Shown here in pieces: positions 42,489-51,141 of a stretch of 64,000 nt of DNA; positions within the stretch are counted from its first letter, which is position 1; each line of letters starts with the position of its first letter. Origin of the DNA: Planctomycetota bacterium (lineage in GTDB: Bacteria > Planctomycetota > Planctomycetia > Planctomycetales > Planctomycetaceae); the NCBI GenBank assembly GCA_023417655.1, contig JAEZFD010000060.1:22653-86652 (forward strand). The letters run 5' to 3'. Both the position numbers and the translations under genes were made by a program. The notes beneath the pieces are model-generated. The model saw nothing but the letters and a program-made list of their open reading frames with translations. It searched no databases and had not been told where the DNA came from.

Positions 42489-43926
42489 GTTTGTGAGTCC
42501 GATGTCGCGATCCGGCTTTCCTGAATCGCCTGAATCTGTTGGCCTGTCTTCGATCATGAAGTCCGGCTCACTGAAGCTCCGCGCCGTTCCTGGCATTCCG
42601 AAATTGATTCGTCTTGGCTTTCGAAATTTCAGCCGTGATTCGGCCAGCGTTCTTCAACGCTCCTCACGCATCGAGTTTGTTCGCCTCGTTGTCGCATCGG
42701 CTGTCCTCGTGTTTCTGAAGATCGTGAAGTCCATTTGCAGTCTCCGAGGCTGGCGATTCGGAGGCGTCTGTGCTCCCGTTACAGCTTCAACCGCAGTTGA
42801 TCGGGATCAGTTGAACGCACACGCAACCGGTGGCGGTTCGCGAGTGGACGTCGCCGGTGATGGAGCCGCGCTCCGTCGAGAAGATCGGTCCGACGGGCAG
42901 TGGGGCGAATTCGCGCTCGCGACTCTTGGACGCTTTCGGTCACGATCTGGATCTGCGTCTGACTCTTTGGTTGTCTCTTTGCCCGTGATGGCTTCGTCCG
43001 TCGGCTCGCTGGTCTCGCAGCGCATCCTCGTTGAGCCCGTCCACTTCGAACTCATCTATGGTCCCAATCGCTGCTCGCCGTTCCCGCAGAGGAGGCTTCT
43101 CACCATCTCCTCTCTCTCCCAATTCCGCCCGAACTCCAACGTCCGATAATGTCCGTTATGTTCACTTCGGGTATCGGGAACGGCGGGGTGTGAGGGTTTC
43201 TCCGGTTGGATTGGTGTCCTGCCTGTCCTGATCGTTGGGTGGCTGTCTCAGGGCTATTGGCTCTCTTAGATGTTCATCGAATGATGAACCGCTGAAAGCG
43301 GCGTCTCAACGCGATTCGTTCTCTGAGTGGCTTCGAGGGTTCATTGATTCGAAGAGTTCTGATGGACGCTTCTGAATGCAACCGTGGCGGTCGGCACACG
43401 AGTCTCGGTTCATCACAGTGCCGGTGGCTGACTCTTTTTGCTGAGTGTCAGTGACCGGCCGGGGCACTTTGCTCGACACGGTGGGCTGAACAGACTCTGT
43501 GATGAAGTTCCGCGTCGGGCTGGTCTTCAATGGTCGATGGCATCTCAGGCGACCTCGAGCGGCGACATACACATCCCGGTGTCGCGTCAGCGTCGCGTAA
43601 GAATCTTCCATTCGGAGTCCTCGTCACTCAGGGGACGAGCCCCCCTGCTCATCGCGTCATTCCCGTAATTGCTGCTGACGATTTTCGTTCGCGCGAGGGA
43701 GCACAGGATCGTTGCCCGAACAGATTCCGGCAGACCGAGATTATCTTTCGCGTCCCCAATGAGCCTTCCCCGGGATGACGGTGGGAGGCCACGGCGTTCC
43801 GTCGGACACACCCCTCAGGCGAGCCTCTCGATTGCGGTGATTGACGCGCGTGGCAGGTGCAGGAGTTCATCCCGAGAAGGATGGCTGACTCAGATGTAGT
43901 GGCTCAGATGAAGTGGGCAGAAACGA
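42489..43926. other. Gene-poor region of about 1.5 kb around a dif-like site
   Basis: No frame here has homology I recognise. The longest plus-strand frame (42472-43149) would start inside the ridA terminator, is dominated by Ser, Arg and Val, and stops inside the dif-like site; I regard it as chance. The part left of 43139 is enriched in T and C on the plus strand. The right-hand part contains short frames only. Within the window this is the longest stretch without a gene, which is in keeping with a replication terminus. Confidence 0.6.
43139..43166 (+). other. dif: Candidate chromosomal dif (XerC/XerD recombination) site
   Basis: A 28-base sequence with two 11-base arms around a 6-base centre. 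The left arm ACGTCCGATAA (43139-43149) matches the B. subtilis dif left arm at 8 of 11 positions. The centre is TGTCCG. The right arm TTATGTTCACT (43156-43166) matches the E. coli and B. subtilis XerD arms at 9 of 11 each. The inner ATAA-N6-TTAT inverted symmetry is preserved. It lies in a gene-poor region, and gene strand changes beside it: eleven consecutive minus-strand genes to the right, mixed strands to the left. XerC/D would resolve chromosome dimers here. The comparison used remembered dif sequences; no genome-wide skew was available. Confidence 0.65.
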
Positions 43927-43958
43927 AATCAGGGAGCGTCATTGGACGCTCCCTGATT
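43927..43958 (-). terminator. Terminator after accA
   Basis: AATCAGGGAGCGTC (43927-43940) pairs perfectly with GACGCTCCCTGATT (43945-43958), loop of four. On the minus strand it is followed by TCGTTTC. It lies about 30 bases past the accA stop. Confidence 0.85.
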
Positions 43959-43989
43959 CGGAATGAACGGATCGGGTTACGCTCTGGGA

Positions 43990-44961
43990 TCAGACGGGCA
44001 GATTGCCTTCATCGAACTGGCCGATGCGGCGGAATTTCTCGTAACGTCGATCAAGCAACTGGTCAGCCGGAATATCGCTGAGCTGCCGCAGGGCTTCGGA
44101 GAGCGAGGCCTTCAGATGGGTGGCCATGCGGCGGTGATCGCGATGAGCTCCGCCGAGTGGTTCATCGATGACTTCGTCGACGATTCCGAACTTCAGCAGG
44201 TCGGTGGACGTGAATCGCAATGCCTGAGCGGCTTTGTCGGCGTGACGGGCATGCTTCCACAGGATGCTCGCGCAGCCTTCAGGGCTGATTACCGAGTAAT
44301 ACGCGAACCGCAGAATCGCGATATGGTCGCCGATCCCGATTCCGAGTGCTCCGCCGCTCCCCCCTTCTCCGATGACGACGCAGACAATGGGGACATTCAC
44401 GCGGCTCATCTCACGCAGGTTGTAGGCAATCTGGTAGGCCTGCCCGCGCTCTTCGGCTTCGATTCCGGGATAGGCACCGGCGGTGTCGATCAGGCAGATA
44501 ATCGGCAGTTTGTACTTGGCGGCCATCTGCATCTTGGCGAGGGCTTTGCGATAGCCTTCAGGATGCGCCATGCCGTAATTGTGTTCGAGGCGTTCTTCGA
44601 GGTTACGCCCTTTCTGCTGGGCAATCAGCATGACCCGGCGATCATCAAGTTTGGCGAACCCGGTGAGAATCGCCCGATCGTCTCCATAGGCCTTGTCGCC
44701 GTGAAGTTCGACGAATTCATCGAAGACGAGCTCGATGTAGTCGAGCGCCTGTGGCCGTGCTTCATGTCGGGCGACCTGAACGATTTCCCAGGGACCGAGC
44801 TGCTCATAGATCTCACGACGCATTTTGGTGAGCTCGGTCCGCATGGTCCGAATGGACTCCCGGGTGGAAGCCGTCGGATTGGGCTGGGCTTCCAGAGCCT
44901 CCAGCTGCTTCTCTAGATCAAAGATCGGCCGTTCAAACGGCAAAGGGGTTGGAGCTGCCAT
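43990..44961 (-). CDS. accA: Acetyl-CoA carboxylase carboxyltransferase subunit alpha
   Basis: AccA pairs with AccD to move the carboxyl group from carboxybiotin to acetyl-CoA, giving malonyl-CoA for fatty acid synthesis. The 323-residue product matches family length. Visible motifs: FERPIFDLEKQLEALE at the N-terminus, FVELHGDKAYGDDRAI, GRNLEERLEHNYGMAHPEGYRKA, LIDTAGAYPGIEAEERGQA, GEGGSGGALGIGIGD and SPEGCASILWKHA. The ATG at 44961 gives the conserved N-terminus; the frame remains open upstream to 45096 without homology. AccD and AccBC are not in the window. It is the first minus-strand gene to the right of the dif-like site. Confidence 0.97.
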   Translation of the reverse strand: MAAPTPLPFERPIFDLEKQLEALEAQPNPTASTRESIRTMRTELTKMRREIYEQLGPWEIVQVARHEARPQALDYIELVFDEFVELHGDKAYGDDRAILTGFAKLDDRRVMLIAQQKGRNLEERLEHNYGMAHPEGYRKALAKMQMAAKYKLPIICLIDTAGAYPGIEAEERGQAYQIAYNLREMSRVNVPIVCVVIGEGGSGGALGIGIGDHIAILRFAYYSVISPEGCASILWKHARHADKAAQALRFTSTDLLKFGIVDEVIDEPLGGAHRDHRRMATHLKASLSEALRQLSDIPADQLLDRRYEKFRRIGQFDEGNLPV

Positions 44962-45413
44962 CGTGTCGTCAACACCTTTAAATTCAGTCGTCACCGTTCG
45001 GTGAGCGAACAGCGTTTCATTCGTGGGATTCGATTTGTTCAGTCGCGTGGAGCCGAAGCGGCATCGCGATCTCTCCCCTGCTTTTCGCAATTTCATTTGG
45101 AAGGGGAGCTCAATCCGTCAGACTGTATCGGCTGAAAAACTTTACGGAAAGACCTGCGCTCGATGGGGATGCTCCAGCTGGAGACAGCGACCTGCCACGG
45201 ACGCCGAAATTCTGTGTGGACTCGCTCCCGGGCTCCGTCAATTCCGTGAAGCCGCCGCGCCACTTCGTAACGGTCGCTGAATCCCCGGCAGTCAGGTGAG
45301 TCTTGTTGTAAACATTTTCTGGGTCAGGAGATATGTCTTTGCACTGTTGGCGAGCTTGAAGGGGATTGTCATCGGGAGCGATTCGATGACACGCCTTGGC
45401 CGGTCGATTTGCT
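44962..45413. other. Spacer upstream of accA
   Basis: 452 bases without a supported gene. TGTCATCG (45367-45374) and CGATGACA (45384-45391) form an 8-bp stem just past the kinase stop and may be a weak terminator, but no T-run follows. No tRNA-like cloverleaf found. Confidence 0.45.
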
Positions 45414-46922
45414 CTAGACGACGTCGAGATCGTCGATGGAGGCGAGTGGGGTGTCATCAGCCGCGACCGGTGCAGGGGTGGGAGTTGTCGGGGCAACAGG
45501 CACCGCTGGAGCCGGTCGGACCACTGGCATCGGGGCCTGTTGGCCCGGTTGTGGGAAAAATCCTGGCATCCCCGGTGGCGGCATCGCACCTGGCGGTATG
45601 CCCGGTGGCATTGCTCCGGGAGGCATGCTTCCTGGCGGGAAAGCGCCTGGCGGCATTGCGCCGGGGGGGAATGGCATTCCAGGTGGCATCGCTCCGGGCA
45701 TCGGCATGCCGGGGTGCATCCCAGGATGCATTCCCGGTGGCATTCCGGGGTACCCGGGGAACGGCATCGGCATGCCTGGCTGCATCGGAAATCCCGGCAT
45801 TGGCATTCCCGGGTGCATCGGATAGCCCGGCATCGGCATGCCCGGAAATGGAGCGGGCTGTCCGGCCGGCGGCATTGCGGCCGCCGCCGCTGCAGGGGCG
45901 ACTGGCTTTGCAGCAGGTTTTTCGTCAGGAATGACGATCTTAGGTTTGGCAGGCTTCGTAGAGCGAACAGGCTCCCCGGAGGCCGAACGTTCCGCGTCTT
46001 TCCGGCTGTCCAGACGATCGTTCTGTGCCTGCGCGTCAGACTTAGCAAATGCTTCGTTCTTTTCCCGCCAGTACGTTAACGGCTCCTGATGGAAGAGGTT
46101 GATGTTCCGAAGTTCCGAGAAAACTTCCTGCATCGTGGCGTGCCGGTCTTTGGGCTTCTTGGCCATCATTCTCATCACGAGCTTGTCGGCTTCAGGCGTG
46201 ATGTTCTTGTCGATCATTGTCAGCGGCGCAGGGGTATCGCGGACGTGCATCACCAACAGTTCGTTGGGATTCCCGTGACGAAACGGCGGATGACCTGCCA
46301 GCATTTCATACAACATCACACCGAGACTGTAGATATCAACGGAATGCGTCATCACTTCCCGTCGAATCAGCTCCGGAGCGAGATAGGTTCGCGTTCCGGC
46401 GATCACGATGCGAGATTTCTTGGTCAAAGCATGGGCGACTACGTTCCCTGCCCGGCCTGCGAGAGAGAAGTCAATCAGCCGGACCTCTCCCCCCTTTGTG
46501 ACCATCACATTGTCAGGTTTGACGTCTTTGTGAATCCATTTCTTGTCATGCATATAGCCAAGCGCCTGAGCCAGACATTCGATGGTCTTCTTTGTCTTGG
46601 CCTGCACCTGCGAATGCTCATTGCGGATCATGGACTTCAGGTTTCCGCCCCGAAAATGTTCCATGATGAAGTAGCAGTGCTTCCGTGAAAACTTCGCGTC
46701 CATCACTCGAATGATGTTCGGATGTTCGAGCGACTTAGCGACACGGGCCTCATGCTTCAAAGAGTTCTTCTGTTCCAGATCTTTCATCGCCTCCGGAAGC
46801 AGGATCTTCATCGCCAGTGACTGCGTGGCTCCAACCTGACGGACTTCCCAGATCTGAGTCGAACTGCCCGTCGAGATGCAGTTGATGAGCTCGTAGTTGT
46901 CGATGGTTTCTAATTCGGCCAC
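45414..46922 (-). CDS. Ser/Thr protein kinase with atypical motifs and Pro/Gly/Met-rich tail
   Basis: A 502-residue protein with no membrane span. Residues about 8-280 form a Hanks-type kinase fold: AMKI with Lys39, a Glu in KHEAR (near 58), WIHKDVKPDN at 130-138, and GTRTYLAPELIRR. Three motifs deviate: the glycine loop is STGSST, lacking the GxGxxG set; the catalytic loop is HKD where HRD is usual; and the magnesium-binding DFG is DFS (151-153). Asp133, Asn138 and Asp151 are kept, so activity is possible but uncertain. From about residue 350 the tail is nearly all Pro, Gly and Met with PGMPMPG-like repeats, ending in an acidic tip (ASIDDLDVV). The start is a GTG with a GGCGGA upstream. It may act as a regulated or scaffold kinase. 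Confidence 0.9.
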   Translation of the reverse strand: MAELETIDNYELINCISTGSSTQIWEVRQVGATQSLAMKILLPEAMKDLEQKNSLKHEARVAKSLEHPNIIRVMDAKFSRKHCYFIMEHFRGGNLKSMIRNEHSQVQAKTKKTIECLAQALGYMHDKKWIHKDVKPDNVMVTKGGEVRLIDFSLAGRAGNVVAHALTKKSRIVIAGTRTYLAPELIRREVMTHSVDIYSLGVMLYEMLAGHPPFRHGNPNELLVMHVRDTPAPLTMIDKNITPEADKLVMRMMAKKPKDRHATMQEVFSELRNINLFHQEPLTYWREKNEAFAKSDAQAQNDRLDSRKDAERSASGEPVRSTKPAKPKIVIPDEKPAAKPVAPAAAAAAMPPAGQPAPFPGMPMPGYPMHPGMPMPGFPMQPGMPMPFPGYPGMPPGMHPGMHPGMPMPGAMPPGMPFPPGAMPPGAFPPGSMPPGAMPPGIPPGAMPPPGMPGFFPQPGQQAPMPVVRPAPAVPVAPTTPTPAPVAADDTPLASIDDLDVV

Positions 46923-47320
46923 GATTCCGCCTTTTGATGTGAAGTCGCCGAGAGGTGAATGGAAGCAGTCGCCGCGACTCTCGTTGCATCAGAAGTGATA
47001 CGGCTGCACCATCGATCGATTGTCGAAACATGCAGAGAGGGCGCGTGGGACCTGCTGAGACATTCAGAAACGGTGTCCCTGAAATCTTAGACGAGACCCC
47101 CGGAGAAATGAAGATGGACTCGGTGCGTCAGGAGAAATCCGAATCGAACTCGCCCGGAAAGCGACGGGGAATGGCGGGTTCTGCTCGTCAATTGGCTGTA
47201 GGACTGGCAGTTTCCTTTAAGAGCAGTTTGCCCTGTCGAGTACCCGCGCTACGCGAGTCGCGATCGATAAAAGACTGAGTTCCGCGTGGAGAGAACGGGT
47301 AGTCCAAAAAGGAAAATGGC
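46923..47320. other. Spacer between kinase and DUF1501 genes
   Basis: 398 bases. A plus-strand frame of 107 codons lies here but lacks homology and has no ribosome binding site. CGCGCTACGCGAG near 47246 is a small imperfect dyad. Nothing else noted. Confidence 0.45.
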
Positions 47321-48697
47321 CTAAAAGAGCTCGTGAATCGGATGTTTATCAAAATCAACGAGCGGGAATGGTCGCCCTGCTGGCCCGGGAAGATGGGTTT
47401 CGAGATTCATCCCCAGACTGTGGAAAATGGTCGCCACAACTTCACCGGGGCCGACCGGGCGTTCGGCTGGGACGCCTCCAATCGGGTCGCTGGCCCCGAT
47501 GACTCGCCCCCCCTGCACTCCGCCGCCAGCAAAATAGACTGTGAAGCATCCCGGCCAGTGGTCGCGGCCCCCGGCGGGATTGACTCGTGGAGTCCGTCCG
47601 AATTCGGCGAGGTTGCAGACGAGCGTGTCGCCGAGGAGCCCACGTTCGGAGAGATCGCTGATCAGAGCGGAATATGCCTGATCATACATCGGGCAGACTT
47701 GCTCCTTCATTCCTTCGATCGAAGTGAATGGCTTGGAACCATGGATATCCCAGGTGATCTCATCGAAGACGGTGAGAAACGTATTAATCGTGACGAACCG
47801 GACTCCGGCTTCGACCAATCGGCGAGCCAGCAGACAGCACTGCCCGAAACGGTTCATGCCGTACCGCTGCCGGGTTTCCGTTGATTCCTGTGTCAGGTCG
47901 AATGCCTTTCTCGCCTGAGGACTGCTCATCATGCGAAAGGCGGCTTCGAAGTTACTGTTCAGCATCTGCGCCGATTCAGAGGCTTCAAAATTCCCTAATG
48001 TGGAATCAACGACATCCCGCATGCGCCGGCGCCGCTCAAGACGGGCATCTCCGATCTCGGCCGGGGGAAGTAAGTCGGGCACTTTGAAATTCGCCTGAGA
48101 AGGGTCGGCATTGAGTGCGAACGGGTCATGCGCTTTTCCGAGGAAGCCGCCCGCCTGTCCATTCGGAAGGTTACCCCCTCCCCTGCCCATCAGTTCTGGC
48201 AGGACAACAAACGGCGGCAGATCGGTCTTTCGTCCTTTGAGATAACTGACGACGGCCCCAGCGTGAGGAGAGTTCACCCCGCCGGAAAACTGACGACCGG
48301 TTTGCAGCATCTGCCAGCCCGCATCATGTACGGCGGCGCCAGTATGATGGCAAGACCGCACGAGTGAGAACTTGTCTGCGACCTTGGCATGTCCCGGCAG
48401 GAGTTCGCTGATCTGCATTCCCGGGGCGACGGTGCTGATCGGCTGAAACGGCCCCCGGACTTCGGCGGCGGCATTCGGCTTCATATCGAACAGGTCGATA
48501 TGGCTGGGAGCCCCGAGATTAAAAATCATGATGCAGGAGCGATCATCGTGACTGCTTTTGACCTGCCCTGCCTCTTTCGCGGCGAGCAGTTGCGGTAAAC
48601 CGAGCCCAATTGCTCCCAGGGCGCCGACCTGCAGGAAGTCGCGGCGGCGAATTCCCTGGCAATTGTGCGCGTAGCCCTGACCAGTGAATGAAAGCAT
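47321..48697 (-). CDS. DUF1501 family exported protein
   Basis: The 458-residue protein has a twin-arginine-type start (GIRRRDFLQVGALGAIGLGLPQLLAA) and the DUF1501 body: IMIFNLGAPSHIDLFDMKP, SCHHTGAAVHDAGWQM, MNRFGQCCLLARRLVEAGVRFVTIN, and near the C-terminus FGRTPRVNPAGGRDHWPGC and FHSLGMNLETHLPGPAGRP. These are sulfatase/alkaline-phosphatase-like proteins whose Asp/His residues likely bind metal, exported in planctomycetes and usually paired with DUF1549/DUF1553 cytochrome proteins. No such partner lies next to this copy, which is unusual. Function unknown, possibly hydrolysis of sulfate or phosphate esters. Confidence 0.92.
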   Translation of the reverse strand: MLSFTGQGYAHNCQGIRRRDFLQVGALGAIGLGLPQLLAAKEAGQVKSSHDDRSCIMIFNLGAPSHIDLFDMKPNAAAEVRGPFQPISTVAPGMQISELLPGHAKVADKFSLVRSCHHTGAAVHDAGWQMLQTGRQFSGGVNSPHAGAVVSYLKGRKTDLPPFVVLPELMGRGGGNLPNGQAGGFLGKAHDPFALNADPSQANFKVPDLLPPAEIGDARLERRRRMRDVVDSTLGNFEASESAQMLNSNFEAAFRMMSSPQARKAFDLTQESTETRQRYGMNRFGQCCLLARRLVEAGVRFVTINTFLTVFDEITWDIHGSKPFTSIEGMKEQVCPMYDQAYSALISDLSERGLLGDTLVCNLAEFGRTPRVNPAGGRDHWPGCFTVYFAGGGVQGGRVIGASDPIGGVPAERPVGPGEVVATIFHSLGMNLETHLPGPAGRPFPLVDFDKHPIHELF

Positions 48698-48945
48698 CGC
48701 TCAGCCCCTGTCTTGATGAAGTCGTATCCCCGGCACGGCAAACGATGCTTCTGACCTGAACGTATCCAAGTCTGGAGCCGTGCACGCAAGCATCGTCCGA
48801 GCCTGGGCCTGATATCTTAACCGAGACGCATCAGACGATGCCAACGTGAAATGAATTCAGAGGAAGAAGAAGTCGTTCACGGGGCGGTGAATCGGGGATT
48901 TCCGGAGAGCCCCAGCCCAGCTCTGTTCTGTCGTAATGAGCGCAC

Positions 48946-49182
48946 TCAGCGAGGCAGGAAGCTGTATCCTGCTCCGAGCGTGCAGGCGATTCCGACCAGC
49001 ATGACCAGTGCACCGCAGATGACGGCTCCGACTCCCGTAATGGGCGGAGCATGGCGAACCGGTGTGAATTCGCGCCGCTGGATCGCACGATAACCTGCAA
49101 AGGCGATGACGATCCCCATGGGAATTAACAGTCCCCGGAAGACCATATCGGTGCGAGGACTGACCTGAGCCAGGAAACTCAT
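48946..49182 (-). CDS. Small two-span membrane protein overlapping lnt
   Basis: The 78-residue product has two hydrophobic helices (about residues 14-30, VFRGLLIPMGIVIAFAGY, and 47-72, VGAVICGALVMLVGIACTLG) with a basic loop between (RAIQRREFTPVRHAP). Its ATG at 49182 overlaps the lnt stop codon by four bases (ATGA), the usual signature of translational coupling, which supports the start over an earlier in-frame ATG inside lnt. I do not recognise the family. Linked expression with Lnt suggests a role in the same membrane process, perhaps lipoprotein maturation, but that is inference only. Confidence 0.7.
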   Translation of the reverse strand: MSFLAQVSPRTDMVFRGLLIPMGIVIAFAGYRAIQRREFTPVRHAPPITGVGAVICGALVMLVGIACTLGAGYSFLPR

Positions 49183-51053
49183 CGGACGGGCTCCCCTGGA
49201 GGAACCGGCCGTTGCCGGCTCAACAGTCCTCTCAACGCGGCCGCAAGACAGCCGGTGAGCGCAAGCACGCCAAACCAGTCTCCGGTCGCGACATACAGAC
49301 TCGTGCGAGGATCGAGGGGAACATCGGCCACCAGTGCACAATTCATCTGTTTATAGAACTGGCCGGTTCGCGGATCACGGATCGACTTCCTCATCGGGCG
49401 GTCGTCATTCGGCGAGCCCCCATCGATAAATTCATCGGGTTCGCGGATGACGCCGTCGCCATCAATGATCGCGGAGATCCCTGTATTCACTGCCCTCACG
49501 AGGGGTGTACGGGTCTCCACCGCCCTGAAAAGTGAAGTAATCAGGTGCTGTTCCAACTCACTGGAGCCATGGAACCAGCCATCATTGGTCAGATTCACCA
49601 GGCATTGATTCTGCTTCTCTCCATTCACCTGAGCGGAATGAGCGATTCGCCGCACCAGCTGGGGAACCGTATCTTCAAAGCAGATAAGGGGGATAAACTC
49701 CCAGTCCCTGTAGCGGAACAGGTGAGCTTCTGTTCCGCGATCAATGCCGAACTTTCCTCGAAAGGGAGTCAGTGCCTGCAGCAGCGGCAACGAGTCCCGC
49801 AGTGGAATGTATTCTCCGAACGGGACACGATGGATTTTATCATAACGATTCACCACTCCGATCCCGGGTTGAATAAAGACTGCCGAATTGTACAACGCTG
49901 TTGAGACCGGGTTCGCTACGAAGGTCGTTGACCCGATAATCAGAGCTGCGTTCGTCATTTCCGCCAGATCGGTGAGGCGTCGCTGGGCCTCCTGATTCCG
50001 CCAGTATTCGACCGGGATTTCGGGAAAGCCGGCGGCAATCTGTTCGTCTTTGACCCCCTGCTCTGCGAAGTACATTCCGTACGGAAACATCCCTTCCGGC
50101 CAGACAACCAGATCAGGACGTTCGCCCACGGTCAGCCCCGTGAGATGGCGATGAGTCATAAAGATGTCGCGTGGGTCATCCGTGTTATTGCGGACAGACG
50201 CGACGAAATTTCCCTGAATTAGTGCAACGCGAGGCCCTCGAGGGAAGGCTTCCCCGGACCGACGCAACATTCCGTAACCACAACTGACAATCACGAGCAG
50301 CACGGCTACTCCGATTTGTGCCCAACGTCCCCGGCGTGCCGGGACGACCACGACCTCTTCCTGCGAATTCATCAGTTGCCAACGCTGGAGCCAGCGGACT
50401 GACACCGTCTGGGCGACCGCGGCATTCGCGAGCACAACCAAAAACGTGACCAGATATGCGCCAGCGAGATCACTGACCTGAATCAGGTCGATCCATCGGT
50501 ATTGCGTGTGCCCGATGAAATACCAGCTGAATCCTGTGAGCAGGTGTGAGCGGGCATAGTCCAGACCGACCCAGATGACAGGGGCAGCGAGGATCAATGG
50601 GATTTTCATCTGAAGAATGGCCGTTCGTGTCAGCCAAAGCCAGACAATCCAGTAGAAAGAAAGGTAAGCGGCGAGTGCCACCAACGCGAAATACATCGTT
50701 GGGTCACCCAGTCGCATCCACTGCAGCGTGACCAGCCAGTACCCGAAGCCTGTGAGCAATGTGAGCCGGTACATCCAACGGGTGGGCCGAGGAAGCCGCG
50801 CCAGCTGCATGACCGGGACCAAGCAGATCCAGGCCAACGGACCCCAGTCGACGGGGGGAAATGAAAGCCATGTCACCAGCATGGTGCTGAGCAGCAATAA
50901 CAGCGTTCCACCTGCTCCGGGACGGGCTCGCTTGCCTCGTTCCAAGATCCTTGTCACACGCTGTGGGAGTTCCGCAGGGATCGATACGGTTCCTGATCCC
51001 TGCCCTACCGGATCAGGTGGCATCGCCGCATCGTCCTTGACCTGCACACTCAT
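49179..51053 (-). CDS. lnt: Apolipoprotein N-acyltransferase
   Basis: Lnt adds the third acyl chain to lipoproteins at the outer face of the inner membrane. The 624-residue protein has a polar N-terminal stretch, about six to eight hydrophobic helices (first half), then a nitrilase-like domain with the catalytic triad: Glu in VVWPEGMFP, Lys in RYDKIHRVPFGEY and Cys in LICFEDTVP. It is about 110 residues longer than E. coli Lnt (512), partly from the N-terminal extension. I use the ATG at 51053, which has GGAG six bases upstream; the frame is open to 51179 but those starts have poor sites and overlap moeA. It fits a genome with many lipoproteins. Confidence 0.93.
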   Translation of the reverse strand: MSVQVKDDAAMPPDPVGQGSGTVSIPAELPQRVTRILERGKRARPGAGGTLLLLLSTMLVTWLSFPPVDWGPLAWICLVPVMQLARLPRPTRWMYRLTLLTGFGYWLVTLQWMRLGDPTMYFALVALAAYLSFYWIVWLWLTRTAILQMKIPLILAAPVIWVGLDYARSHLLTGFSWYFIGHTQYRWIDLIQVSDLAGAYLVTFLVVLANAAVAQTVSVRWLQRWQLMNSQEEVVVVPARRGRWAQIGVAVLLVIVSCGYGMLRRSGEAFPRGPRVALIQGNFVASVRNNTDDPRDIFMTHRHLTGLTVGERPDLVVWPEGMFPYGMYFAEQGVKDEQIAAGFPEIPVEYWRNQEAQRRLTDLAEMTNAALIIGSTTFVANPVSTALYNSAVFIQPGIGVVNRYDKIHRVPFGEYIPLRDSLPLLQALTPFRGKFGIDRGTEAHLFRYRDWEFIPLICFEDTVPQLVRRIAHSAQVNGEKQNQCLVNLTNDGWFHGSSELEQHLITSLFRAVETRTPLVRAVNTGISAIIDGDGVIREPDEFIDGGSPNDDRPMRKSIRDPRTGQFYKQMNCALVADVPLDPRTSLYVATGDWFGVLALTGCLAAALRGLLSRQRPVPPGEPVR

Positions 51054-51141
51054 CACCACTCCGTTTTCAAGATCCTGTCGCCAGGGGCTGCGGGCTTCCG
51101 ACTTGGAAAAACACATGCCTTGGTTGACCTGATTCACTGTC

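Noticed and set aside
42472..43149. 225-codon plus-strand frame in the gene-poor region
   Set aside because: It starts inside the ridA terminator stem, has Ser/Arg-rich non-globular sequence without homology and ends in the dif-like site.
45231..45250. 16S rRNA-like string TCCGTCAATTCCGTGAAG
   Set aside because: Short chance similarity; no other rRNA sequence around it.
45110..46048. 312-codon minus-strand frame rich in Arg/Cys
   Set aside because: Alternate frame of the Pro/Gly/Met repeat region of the kinase.
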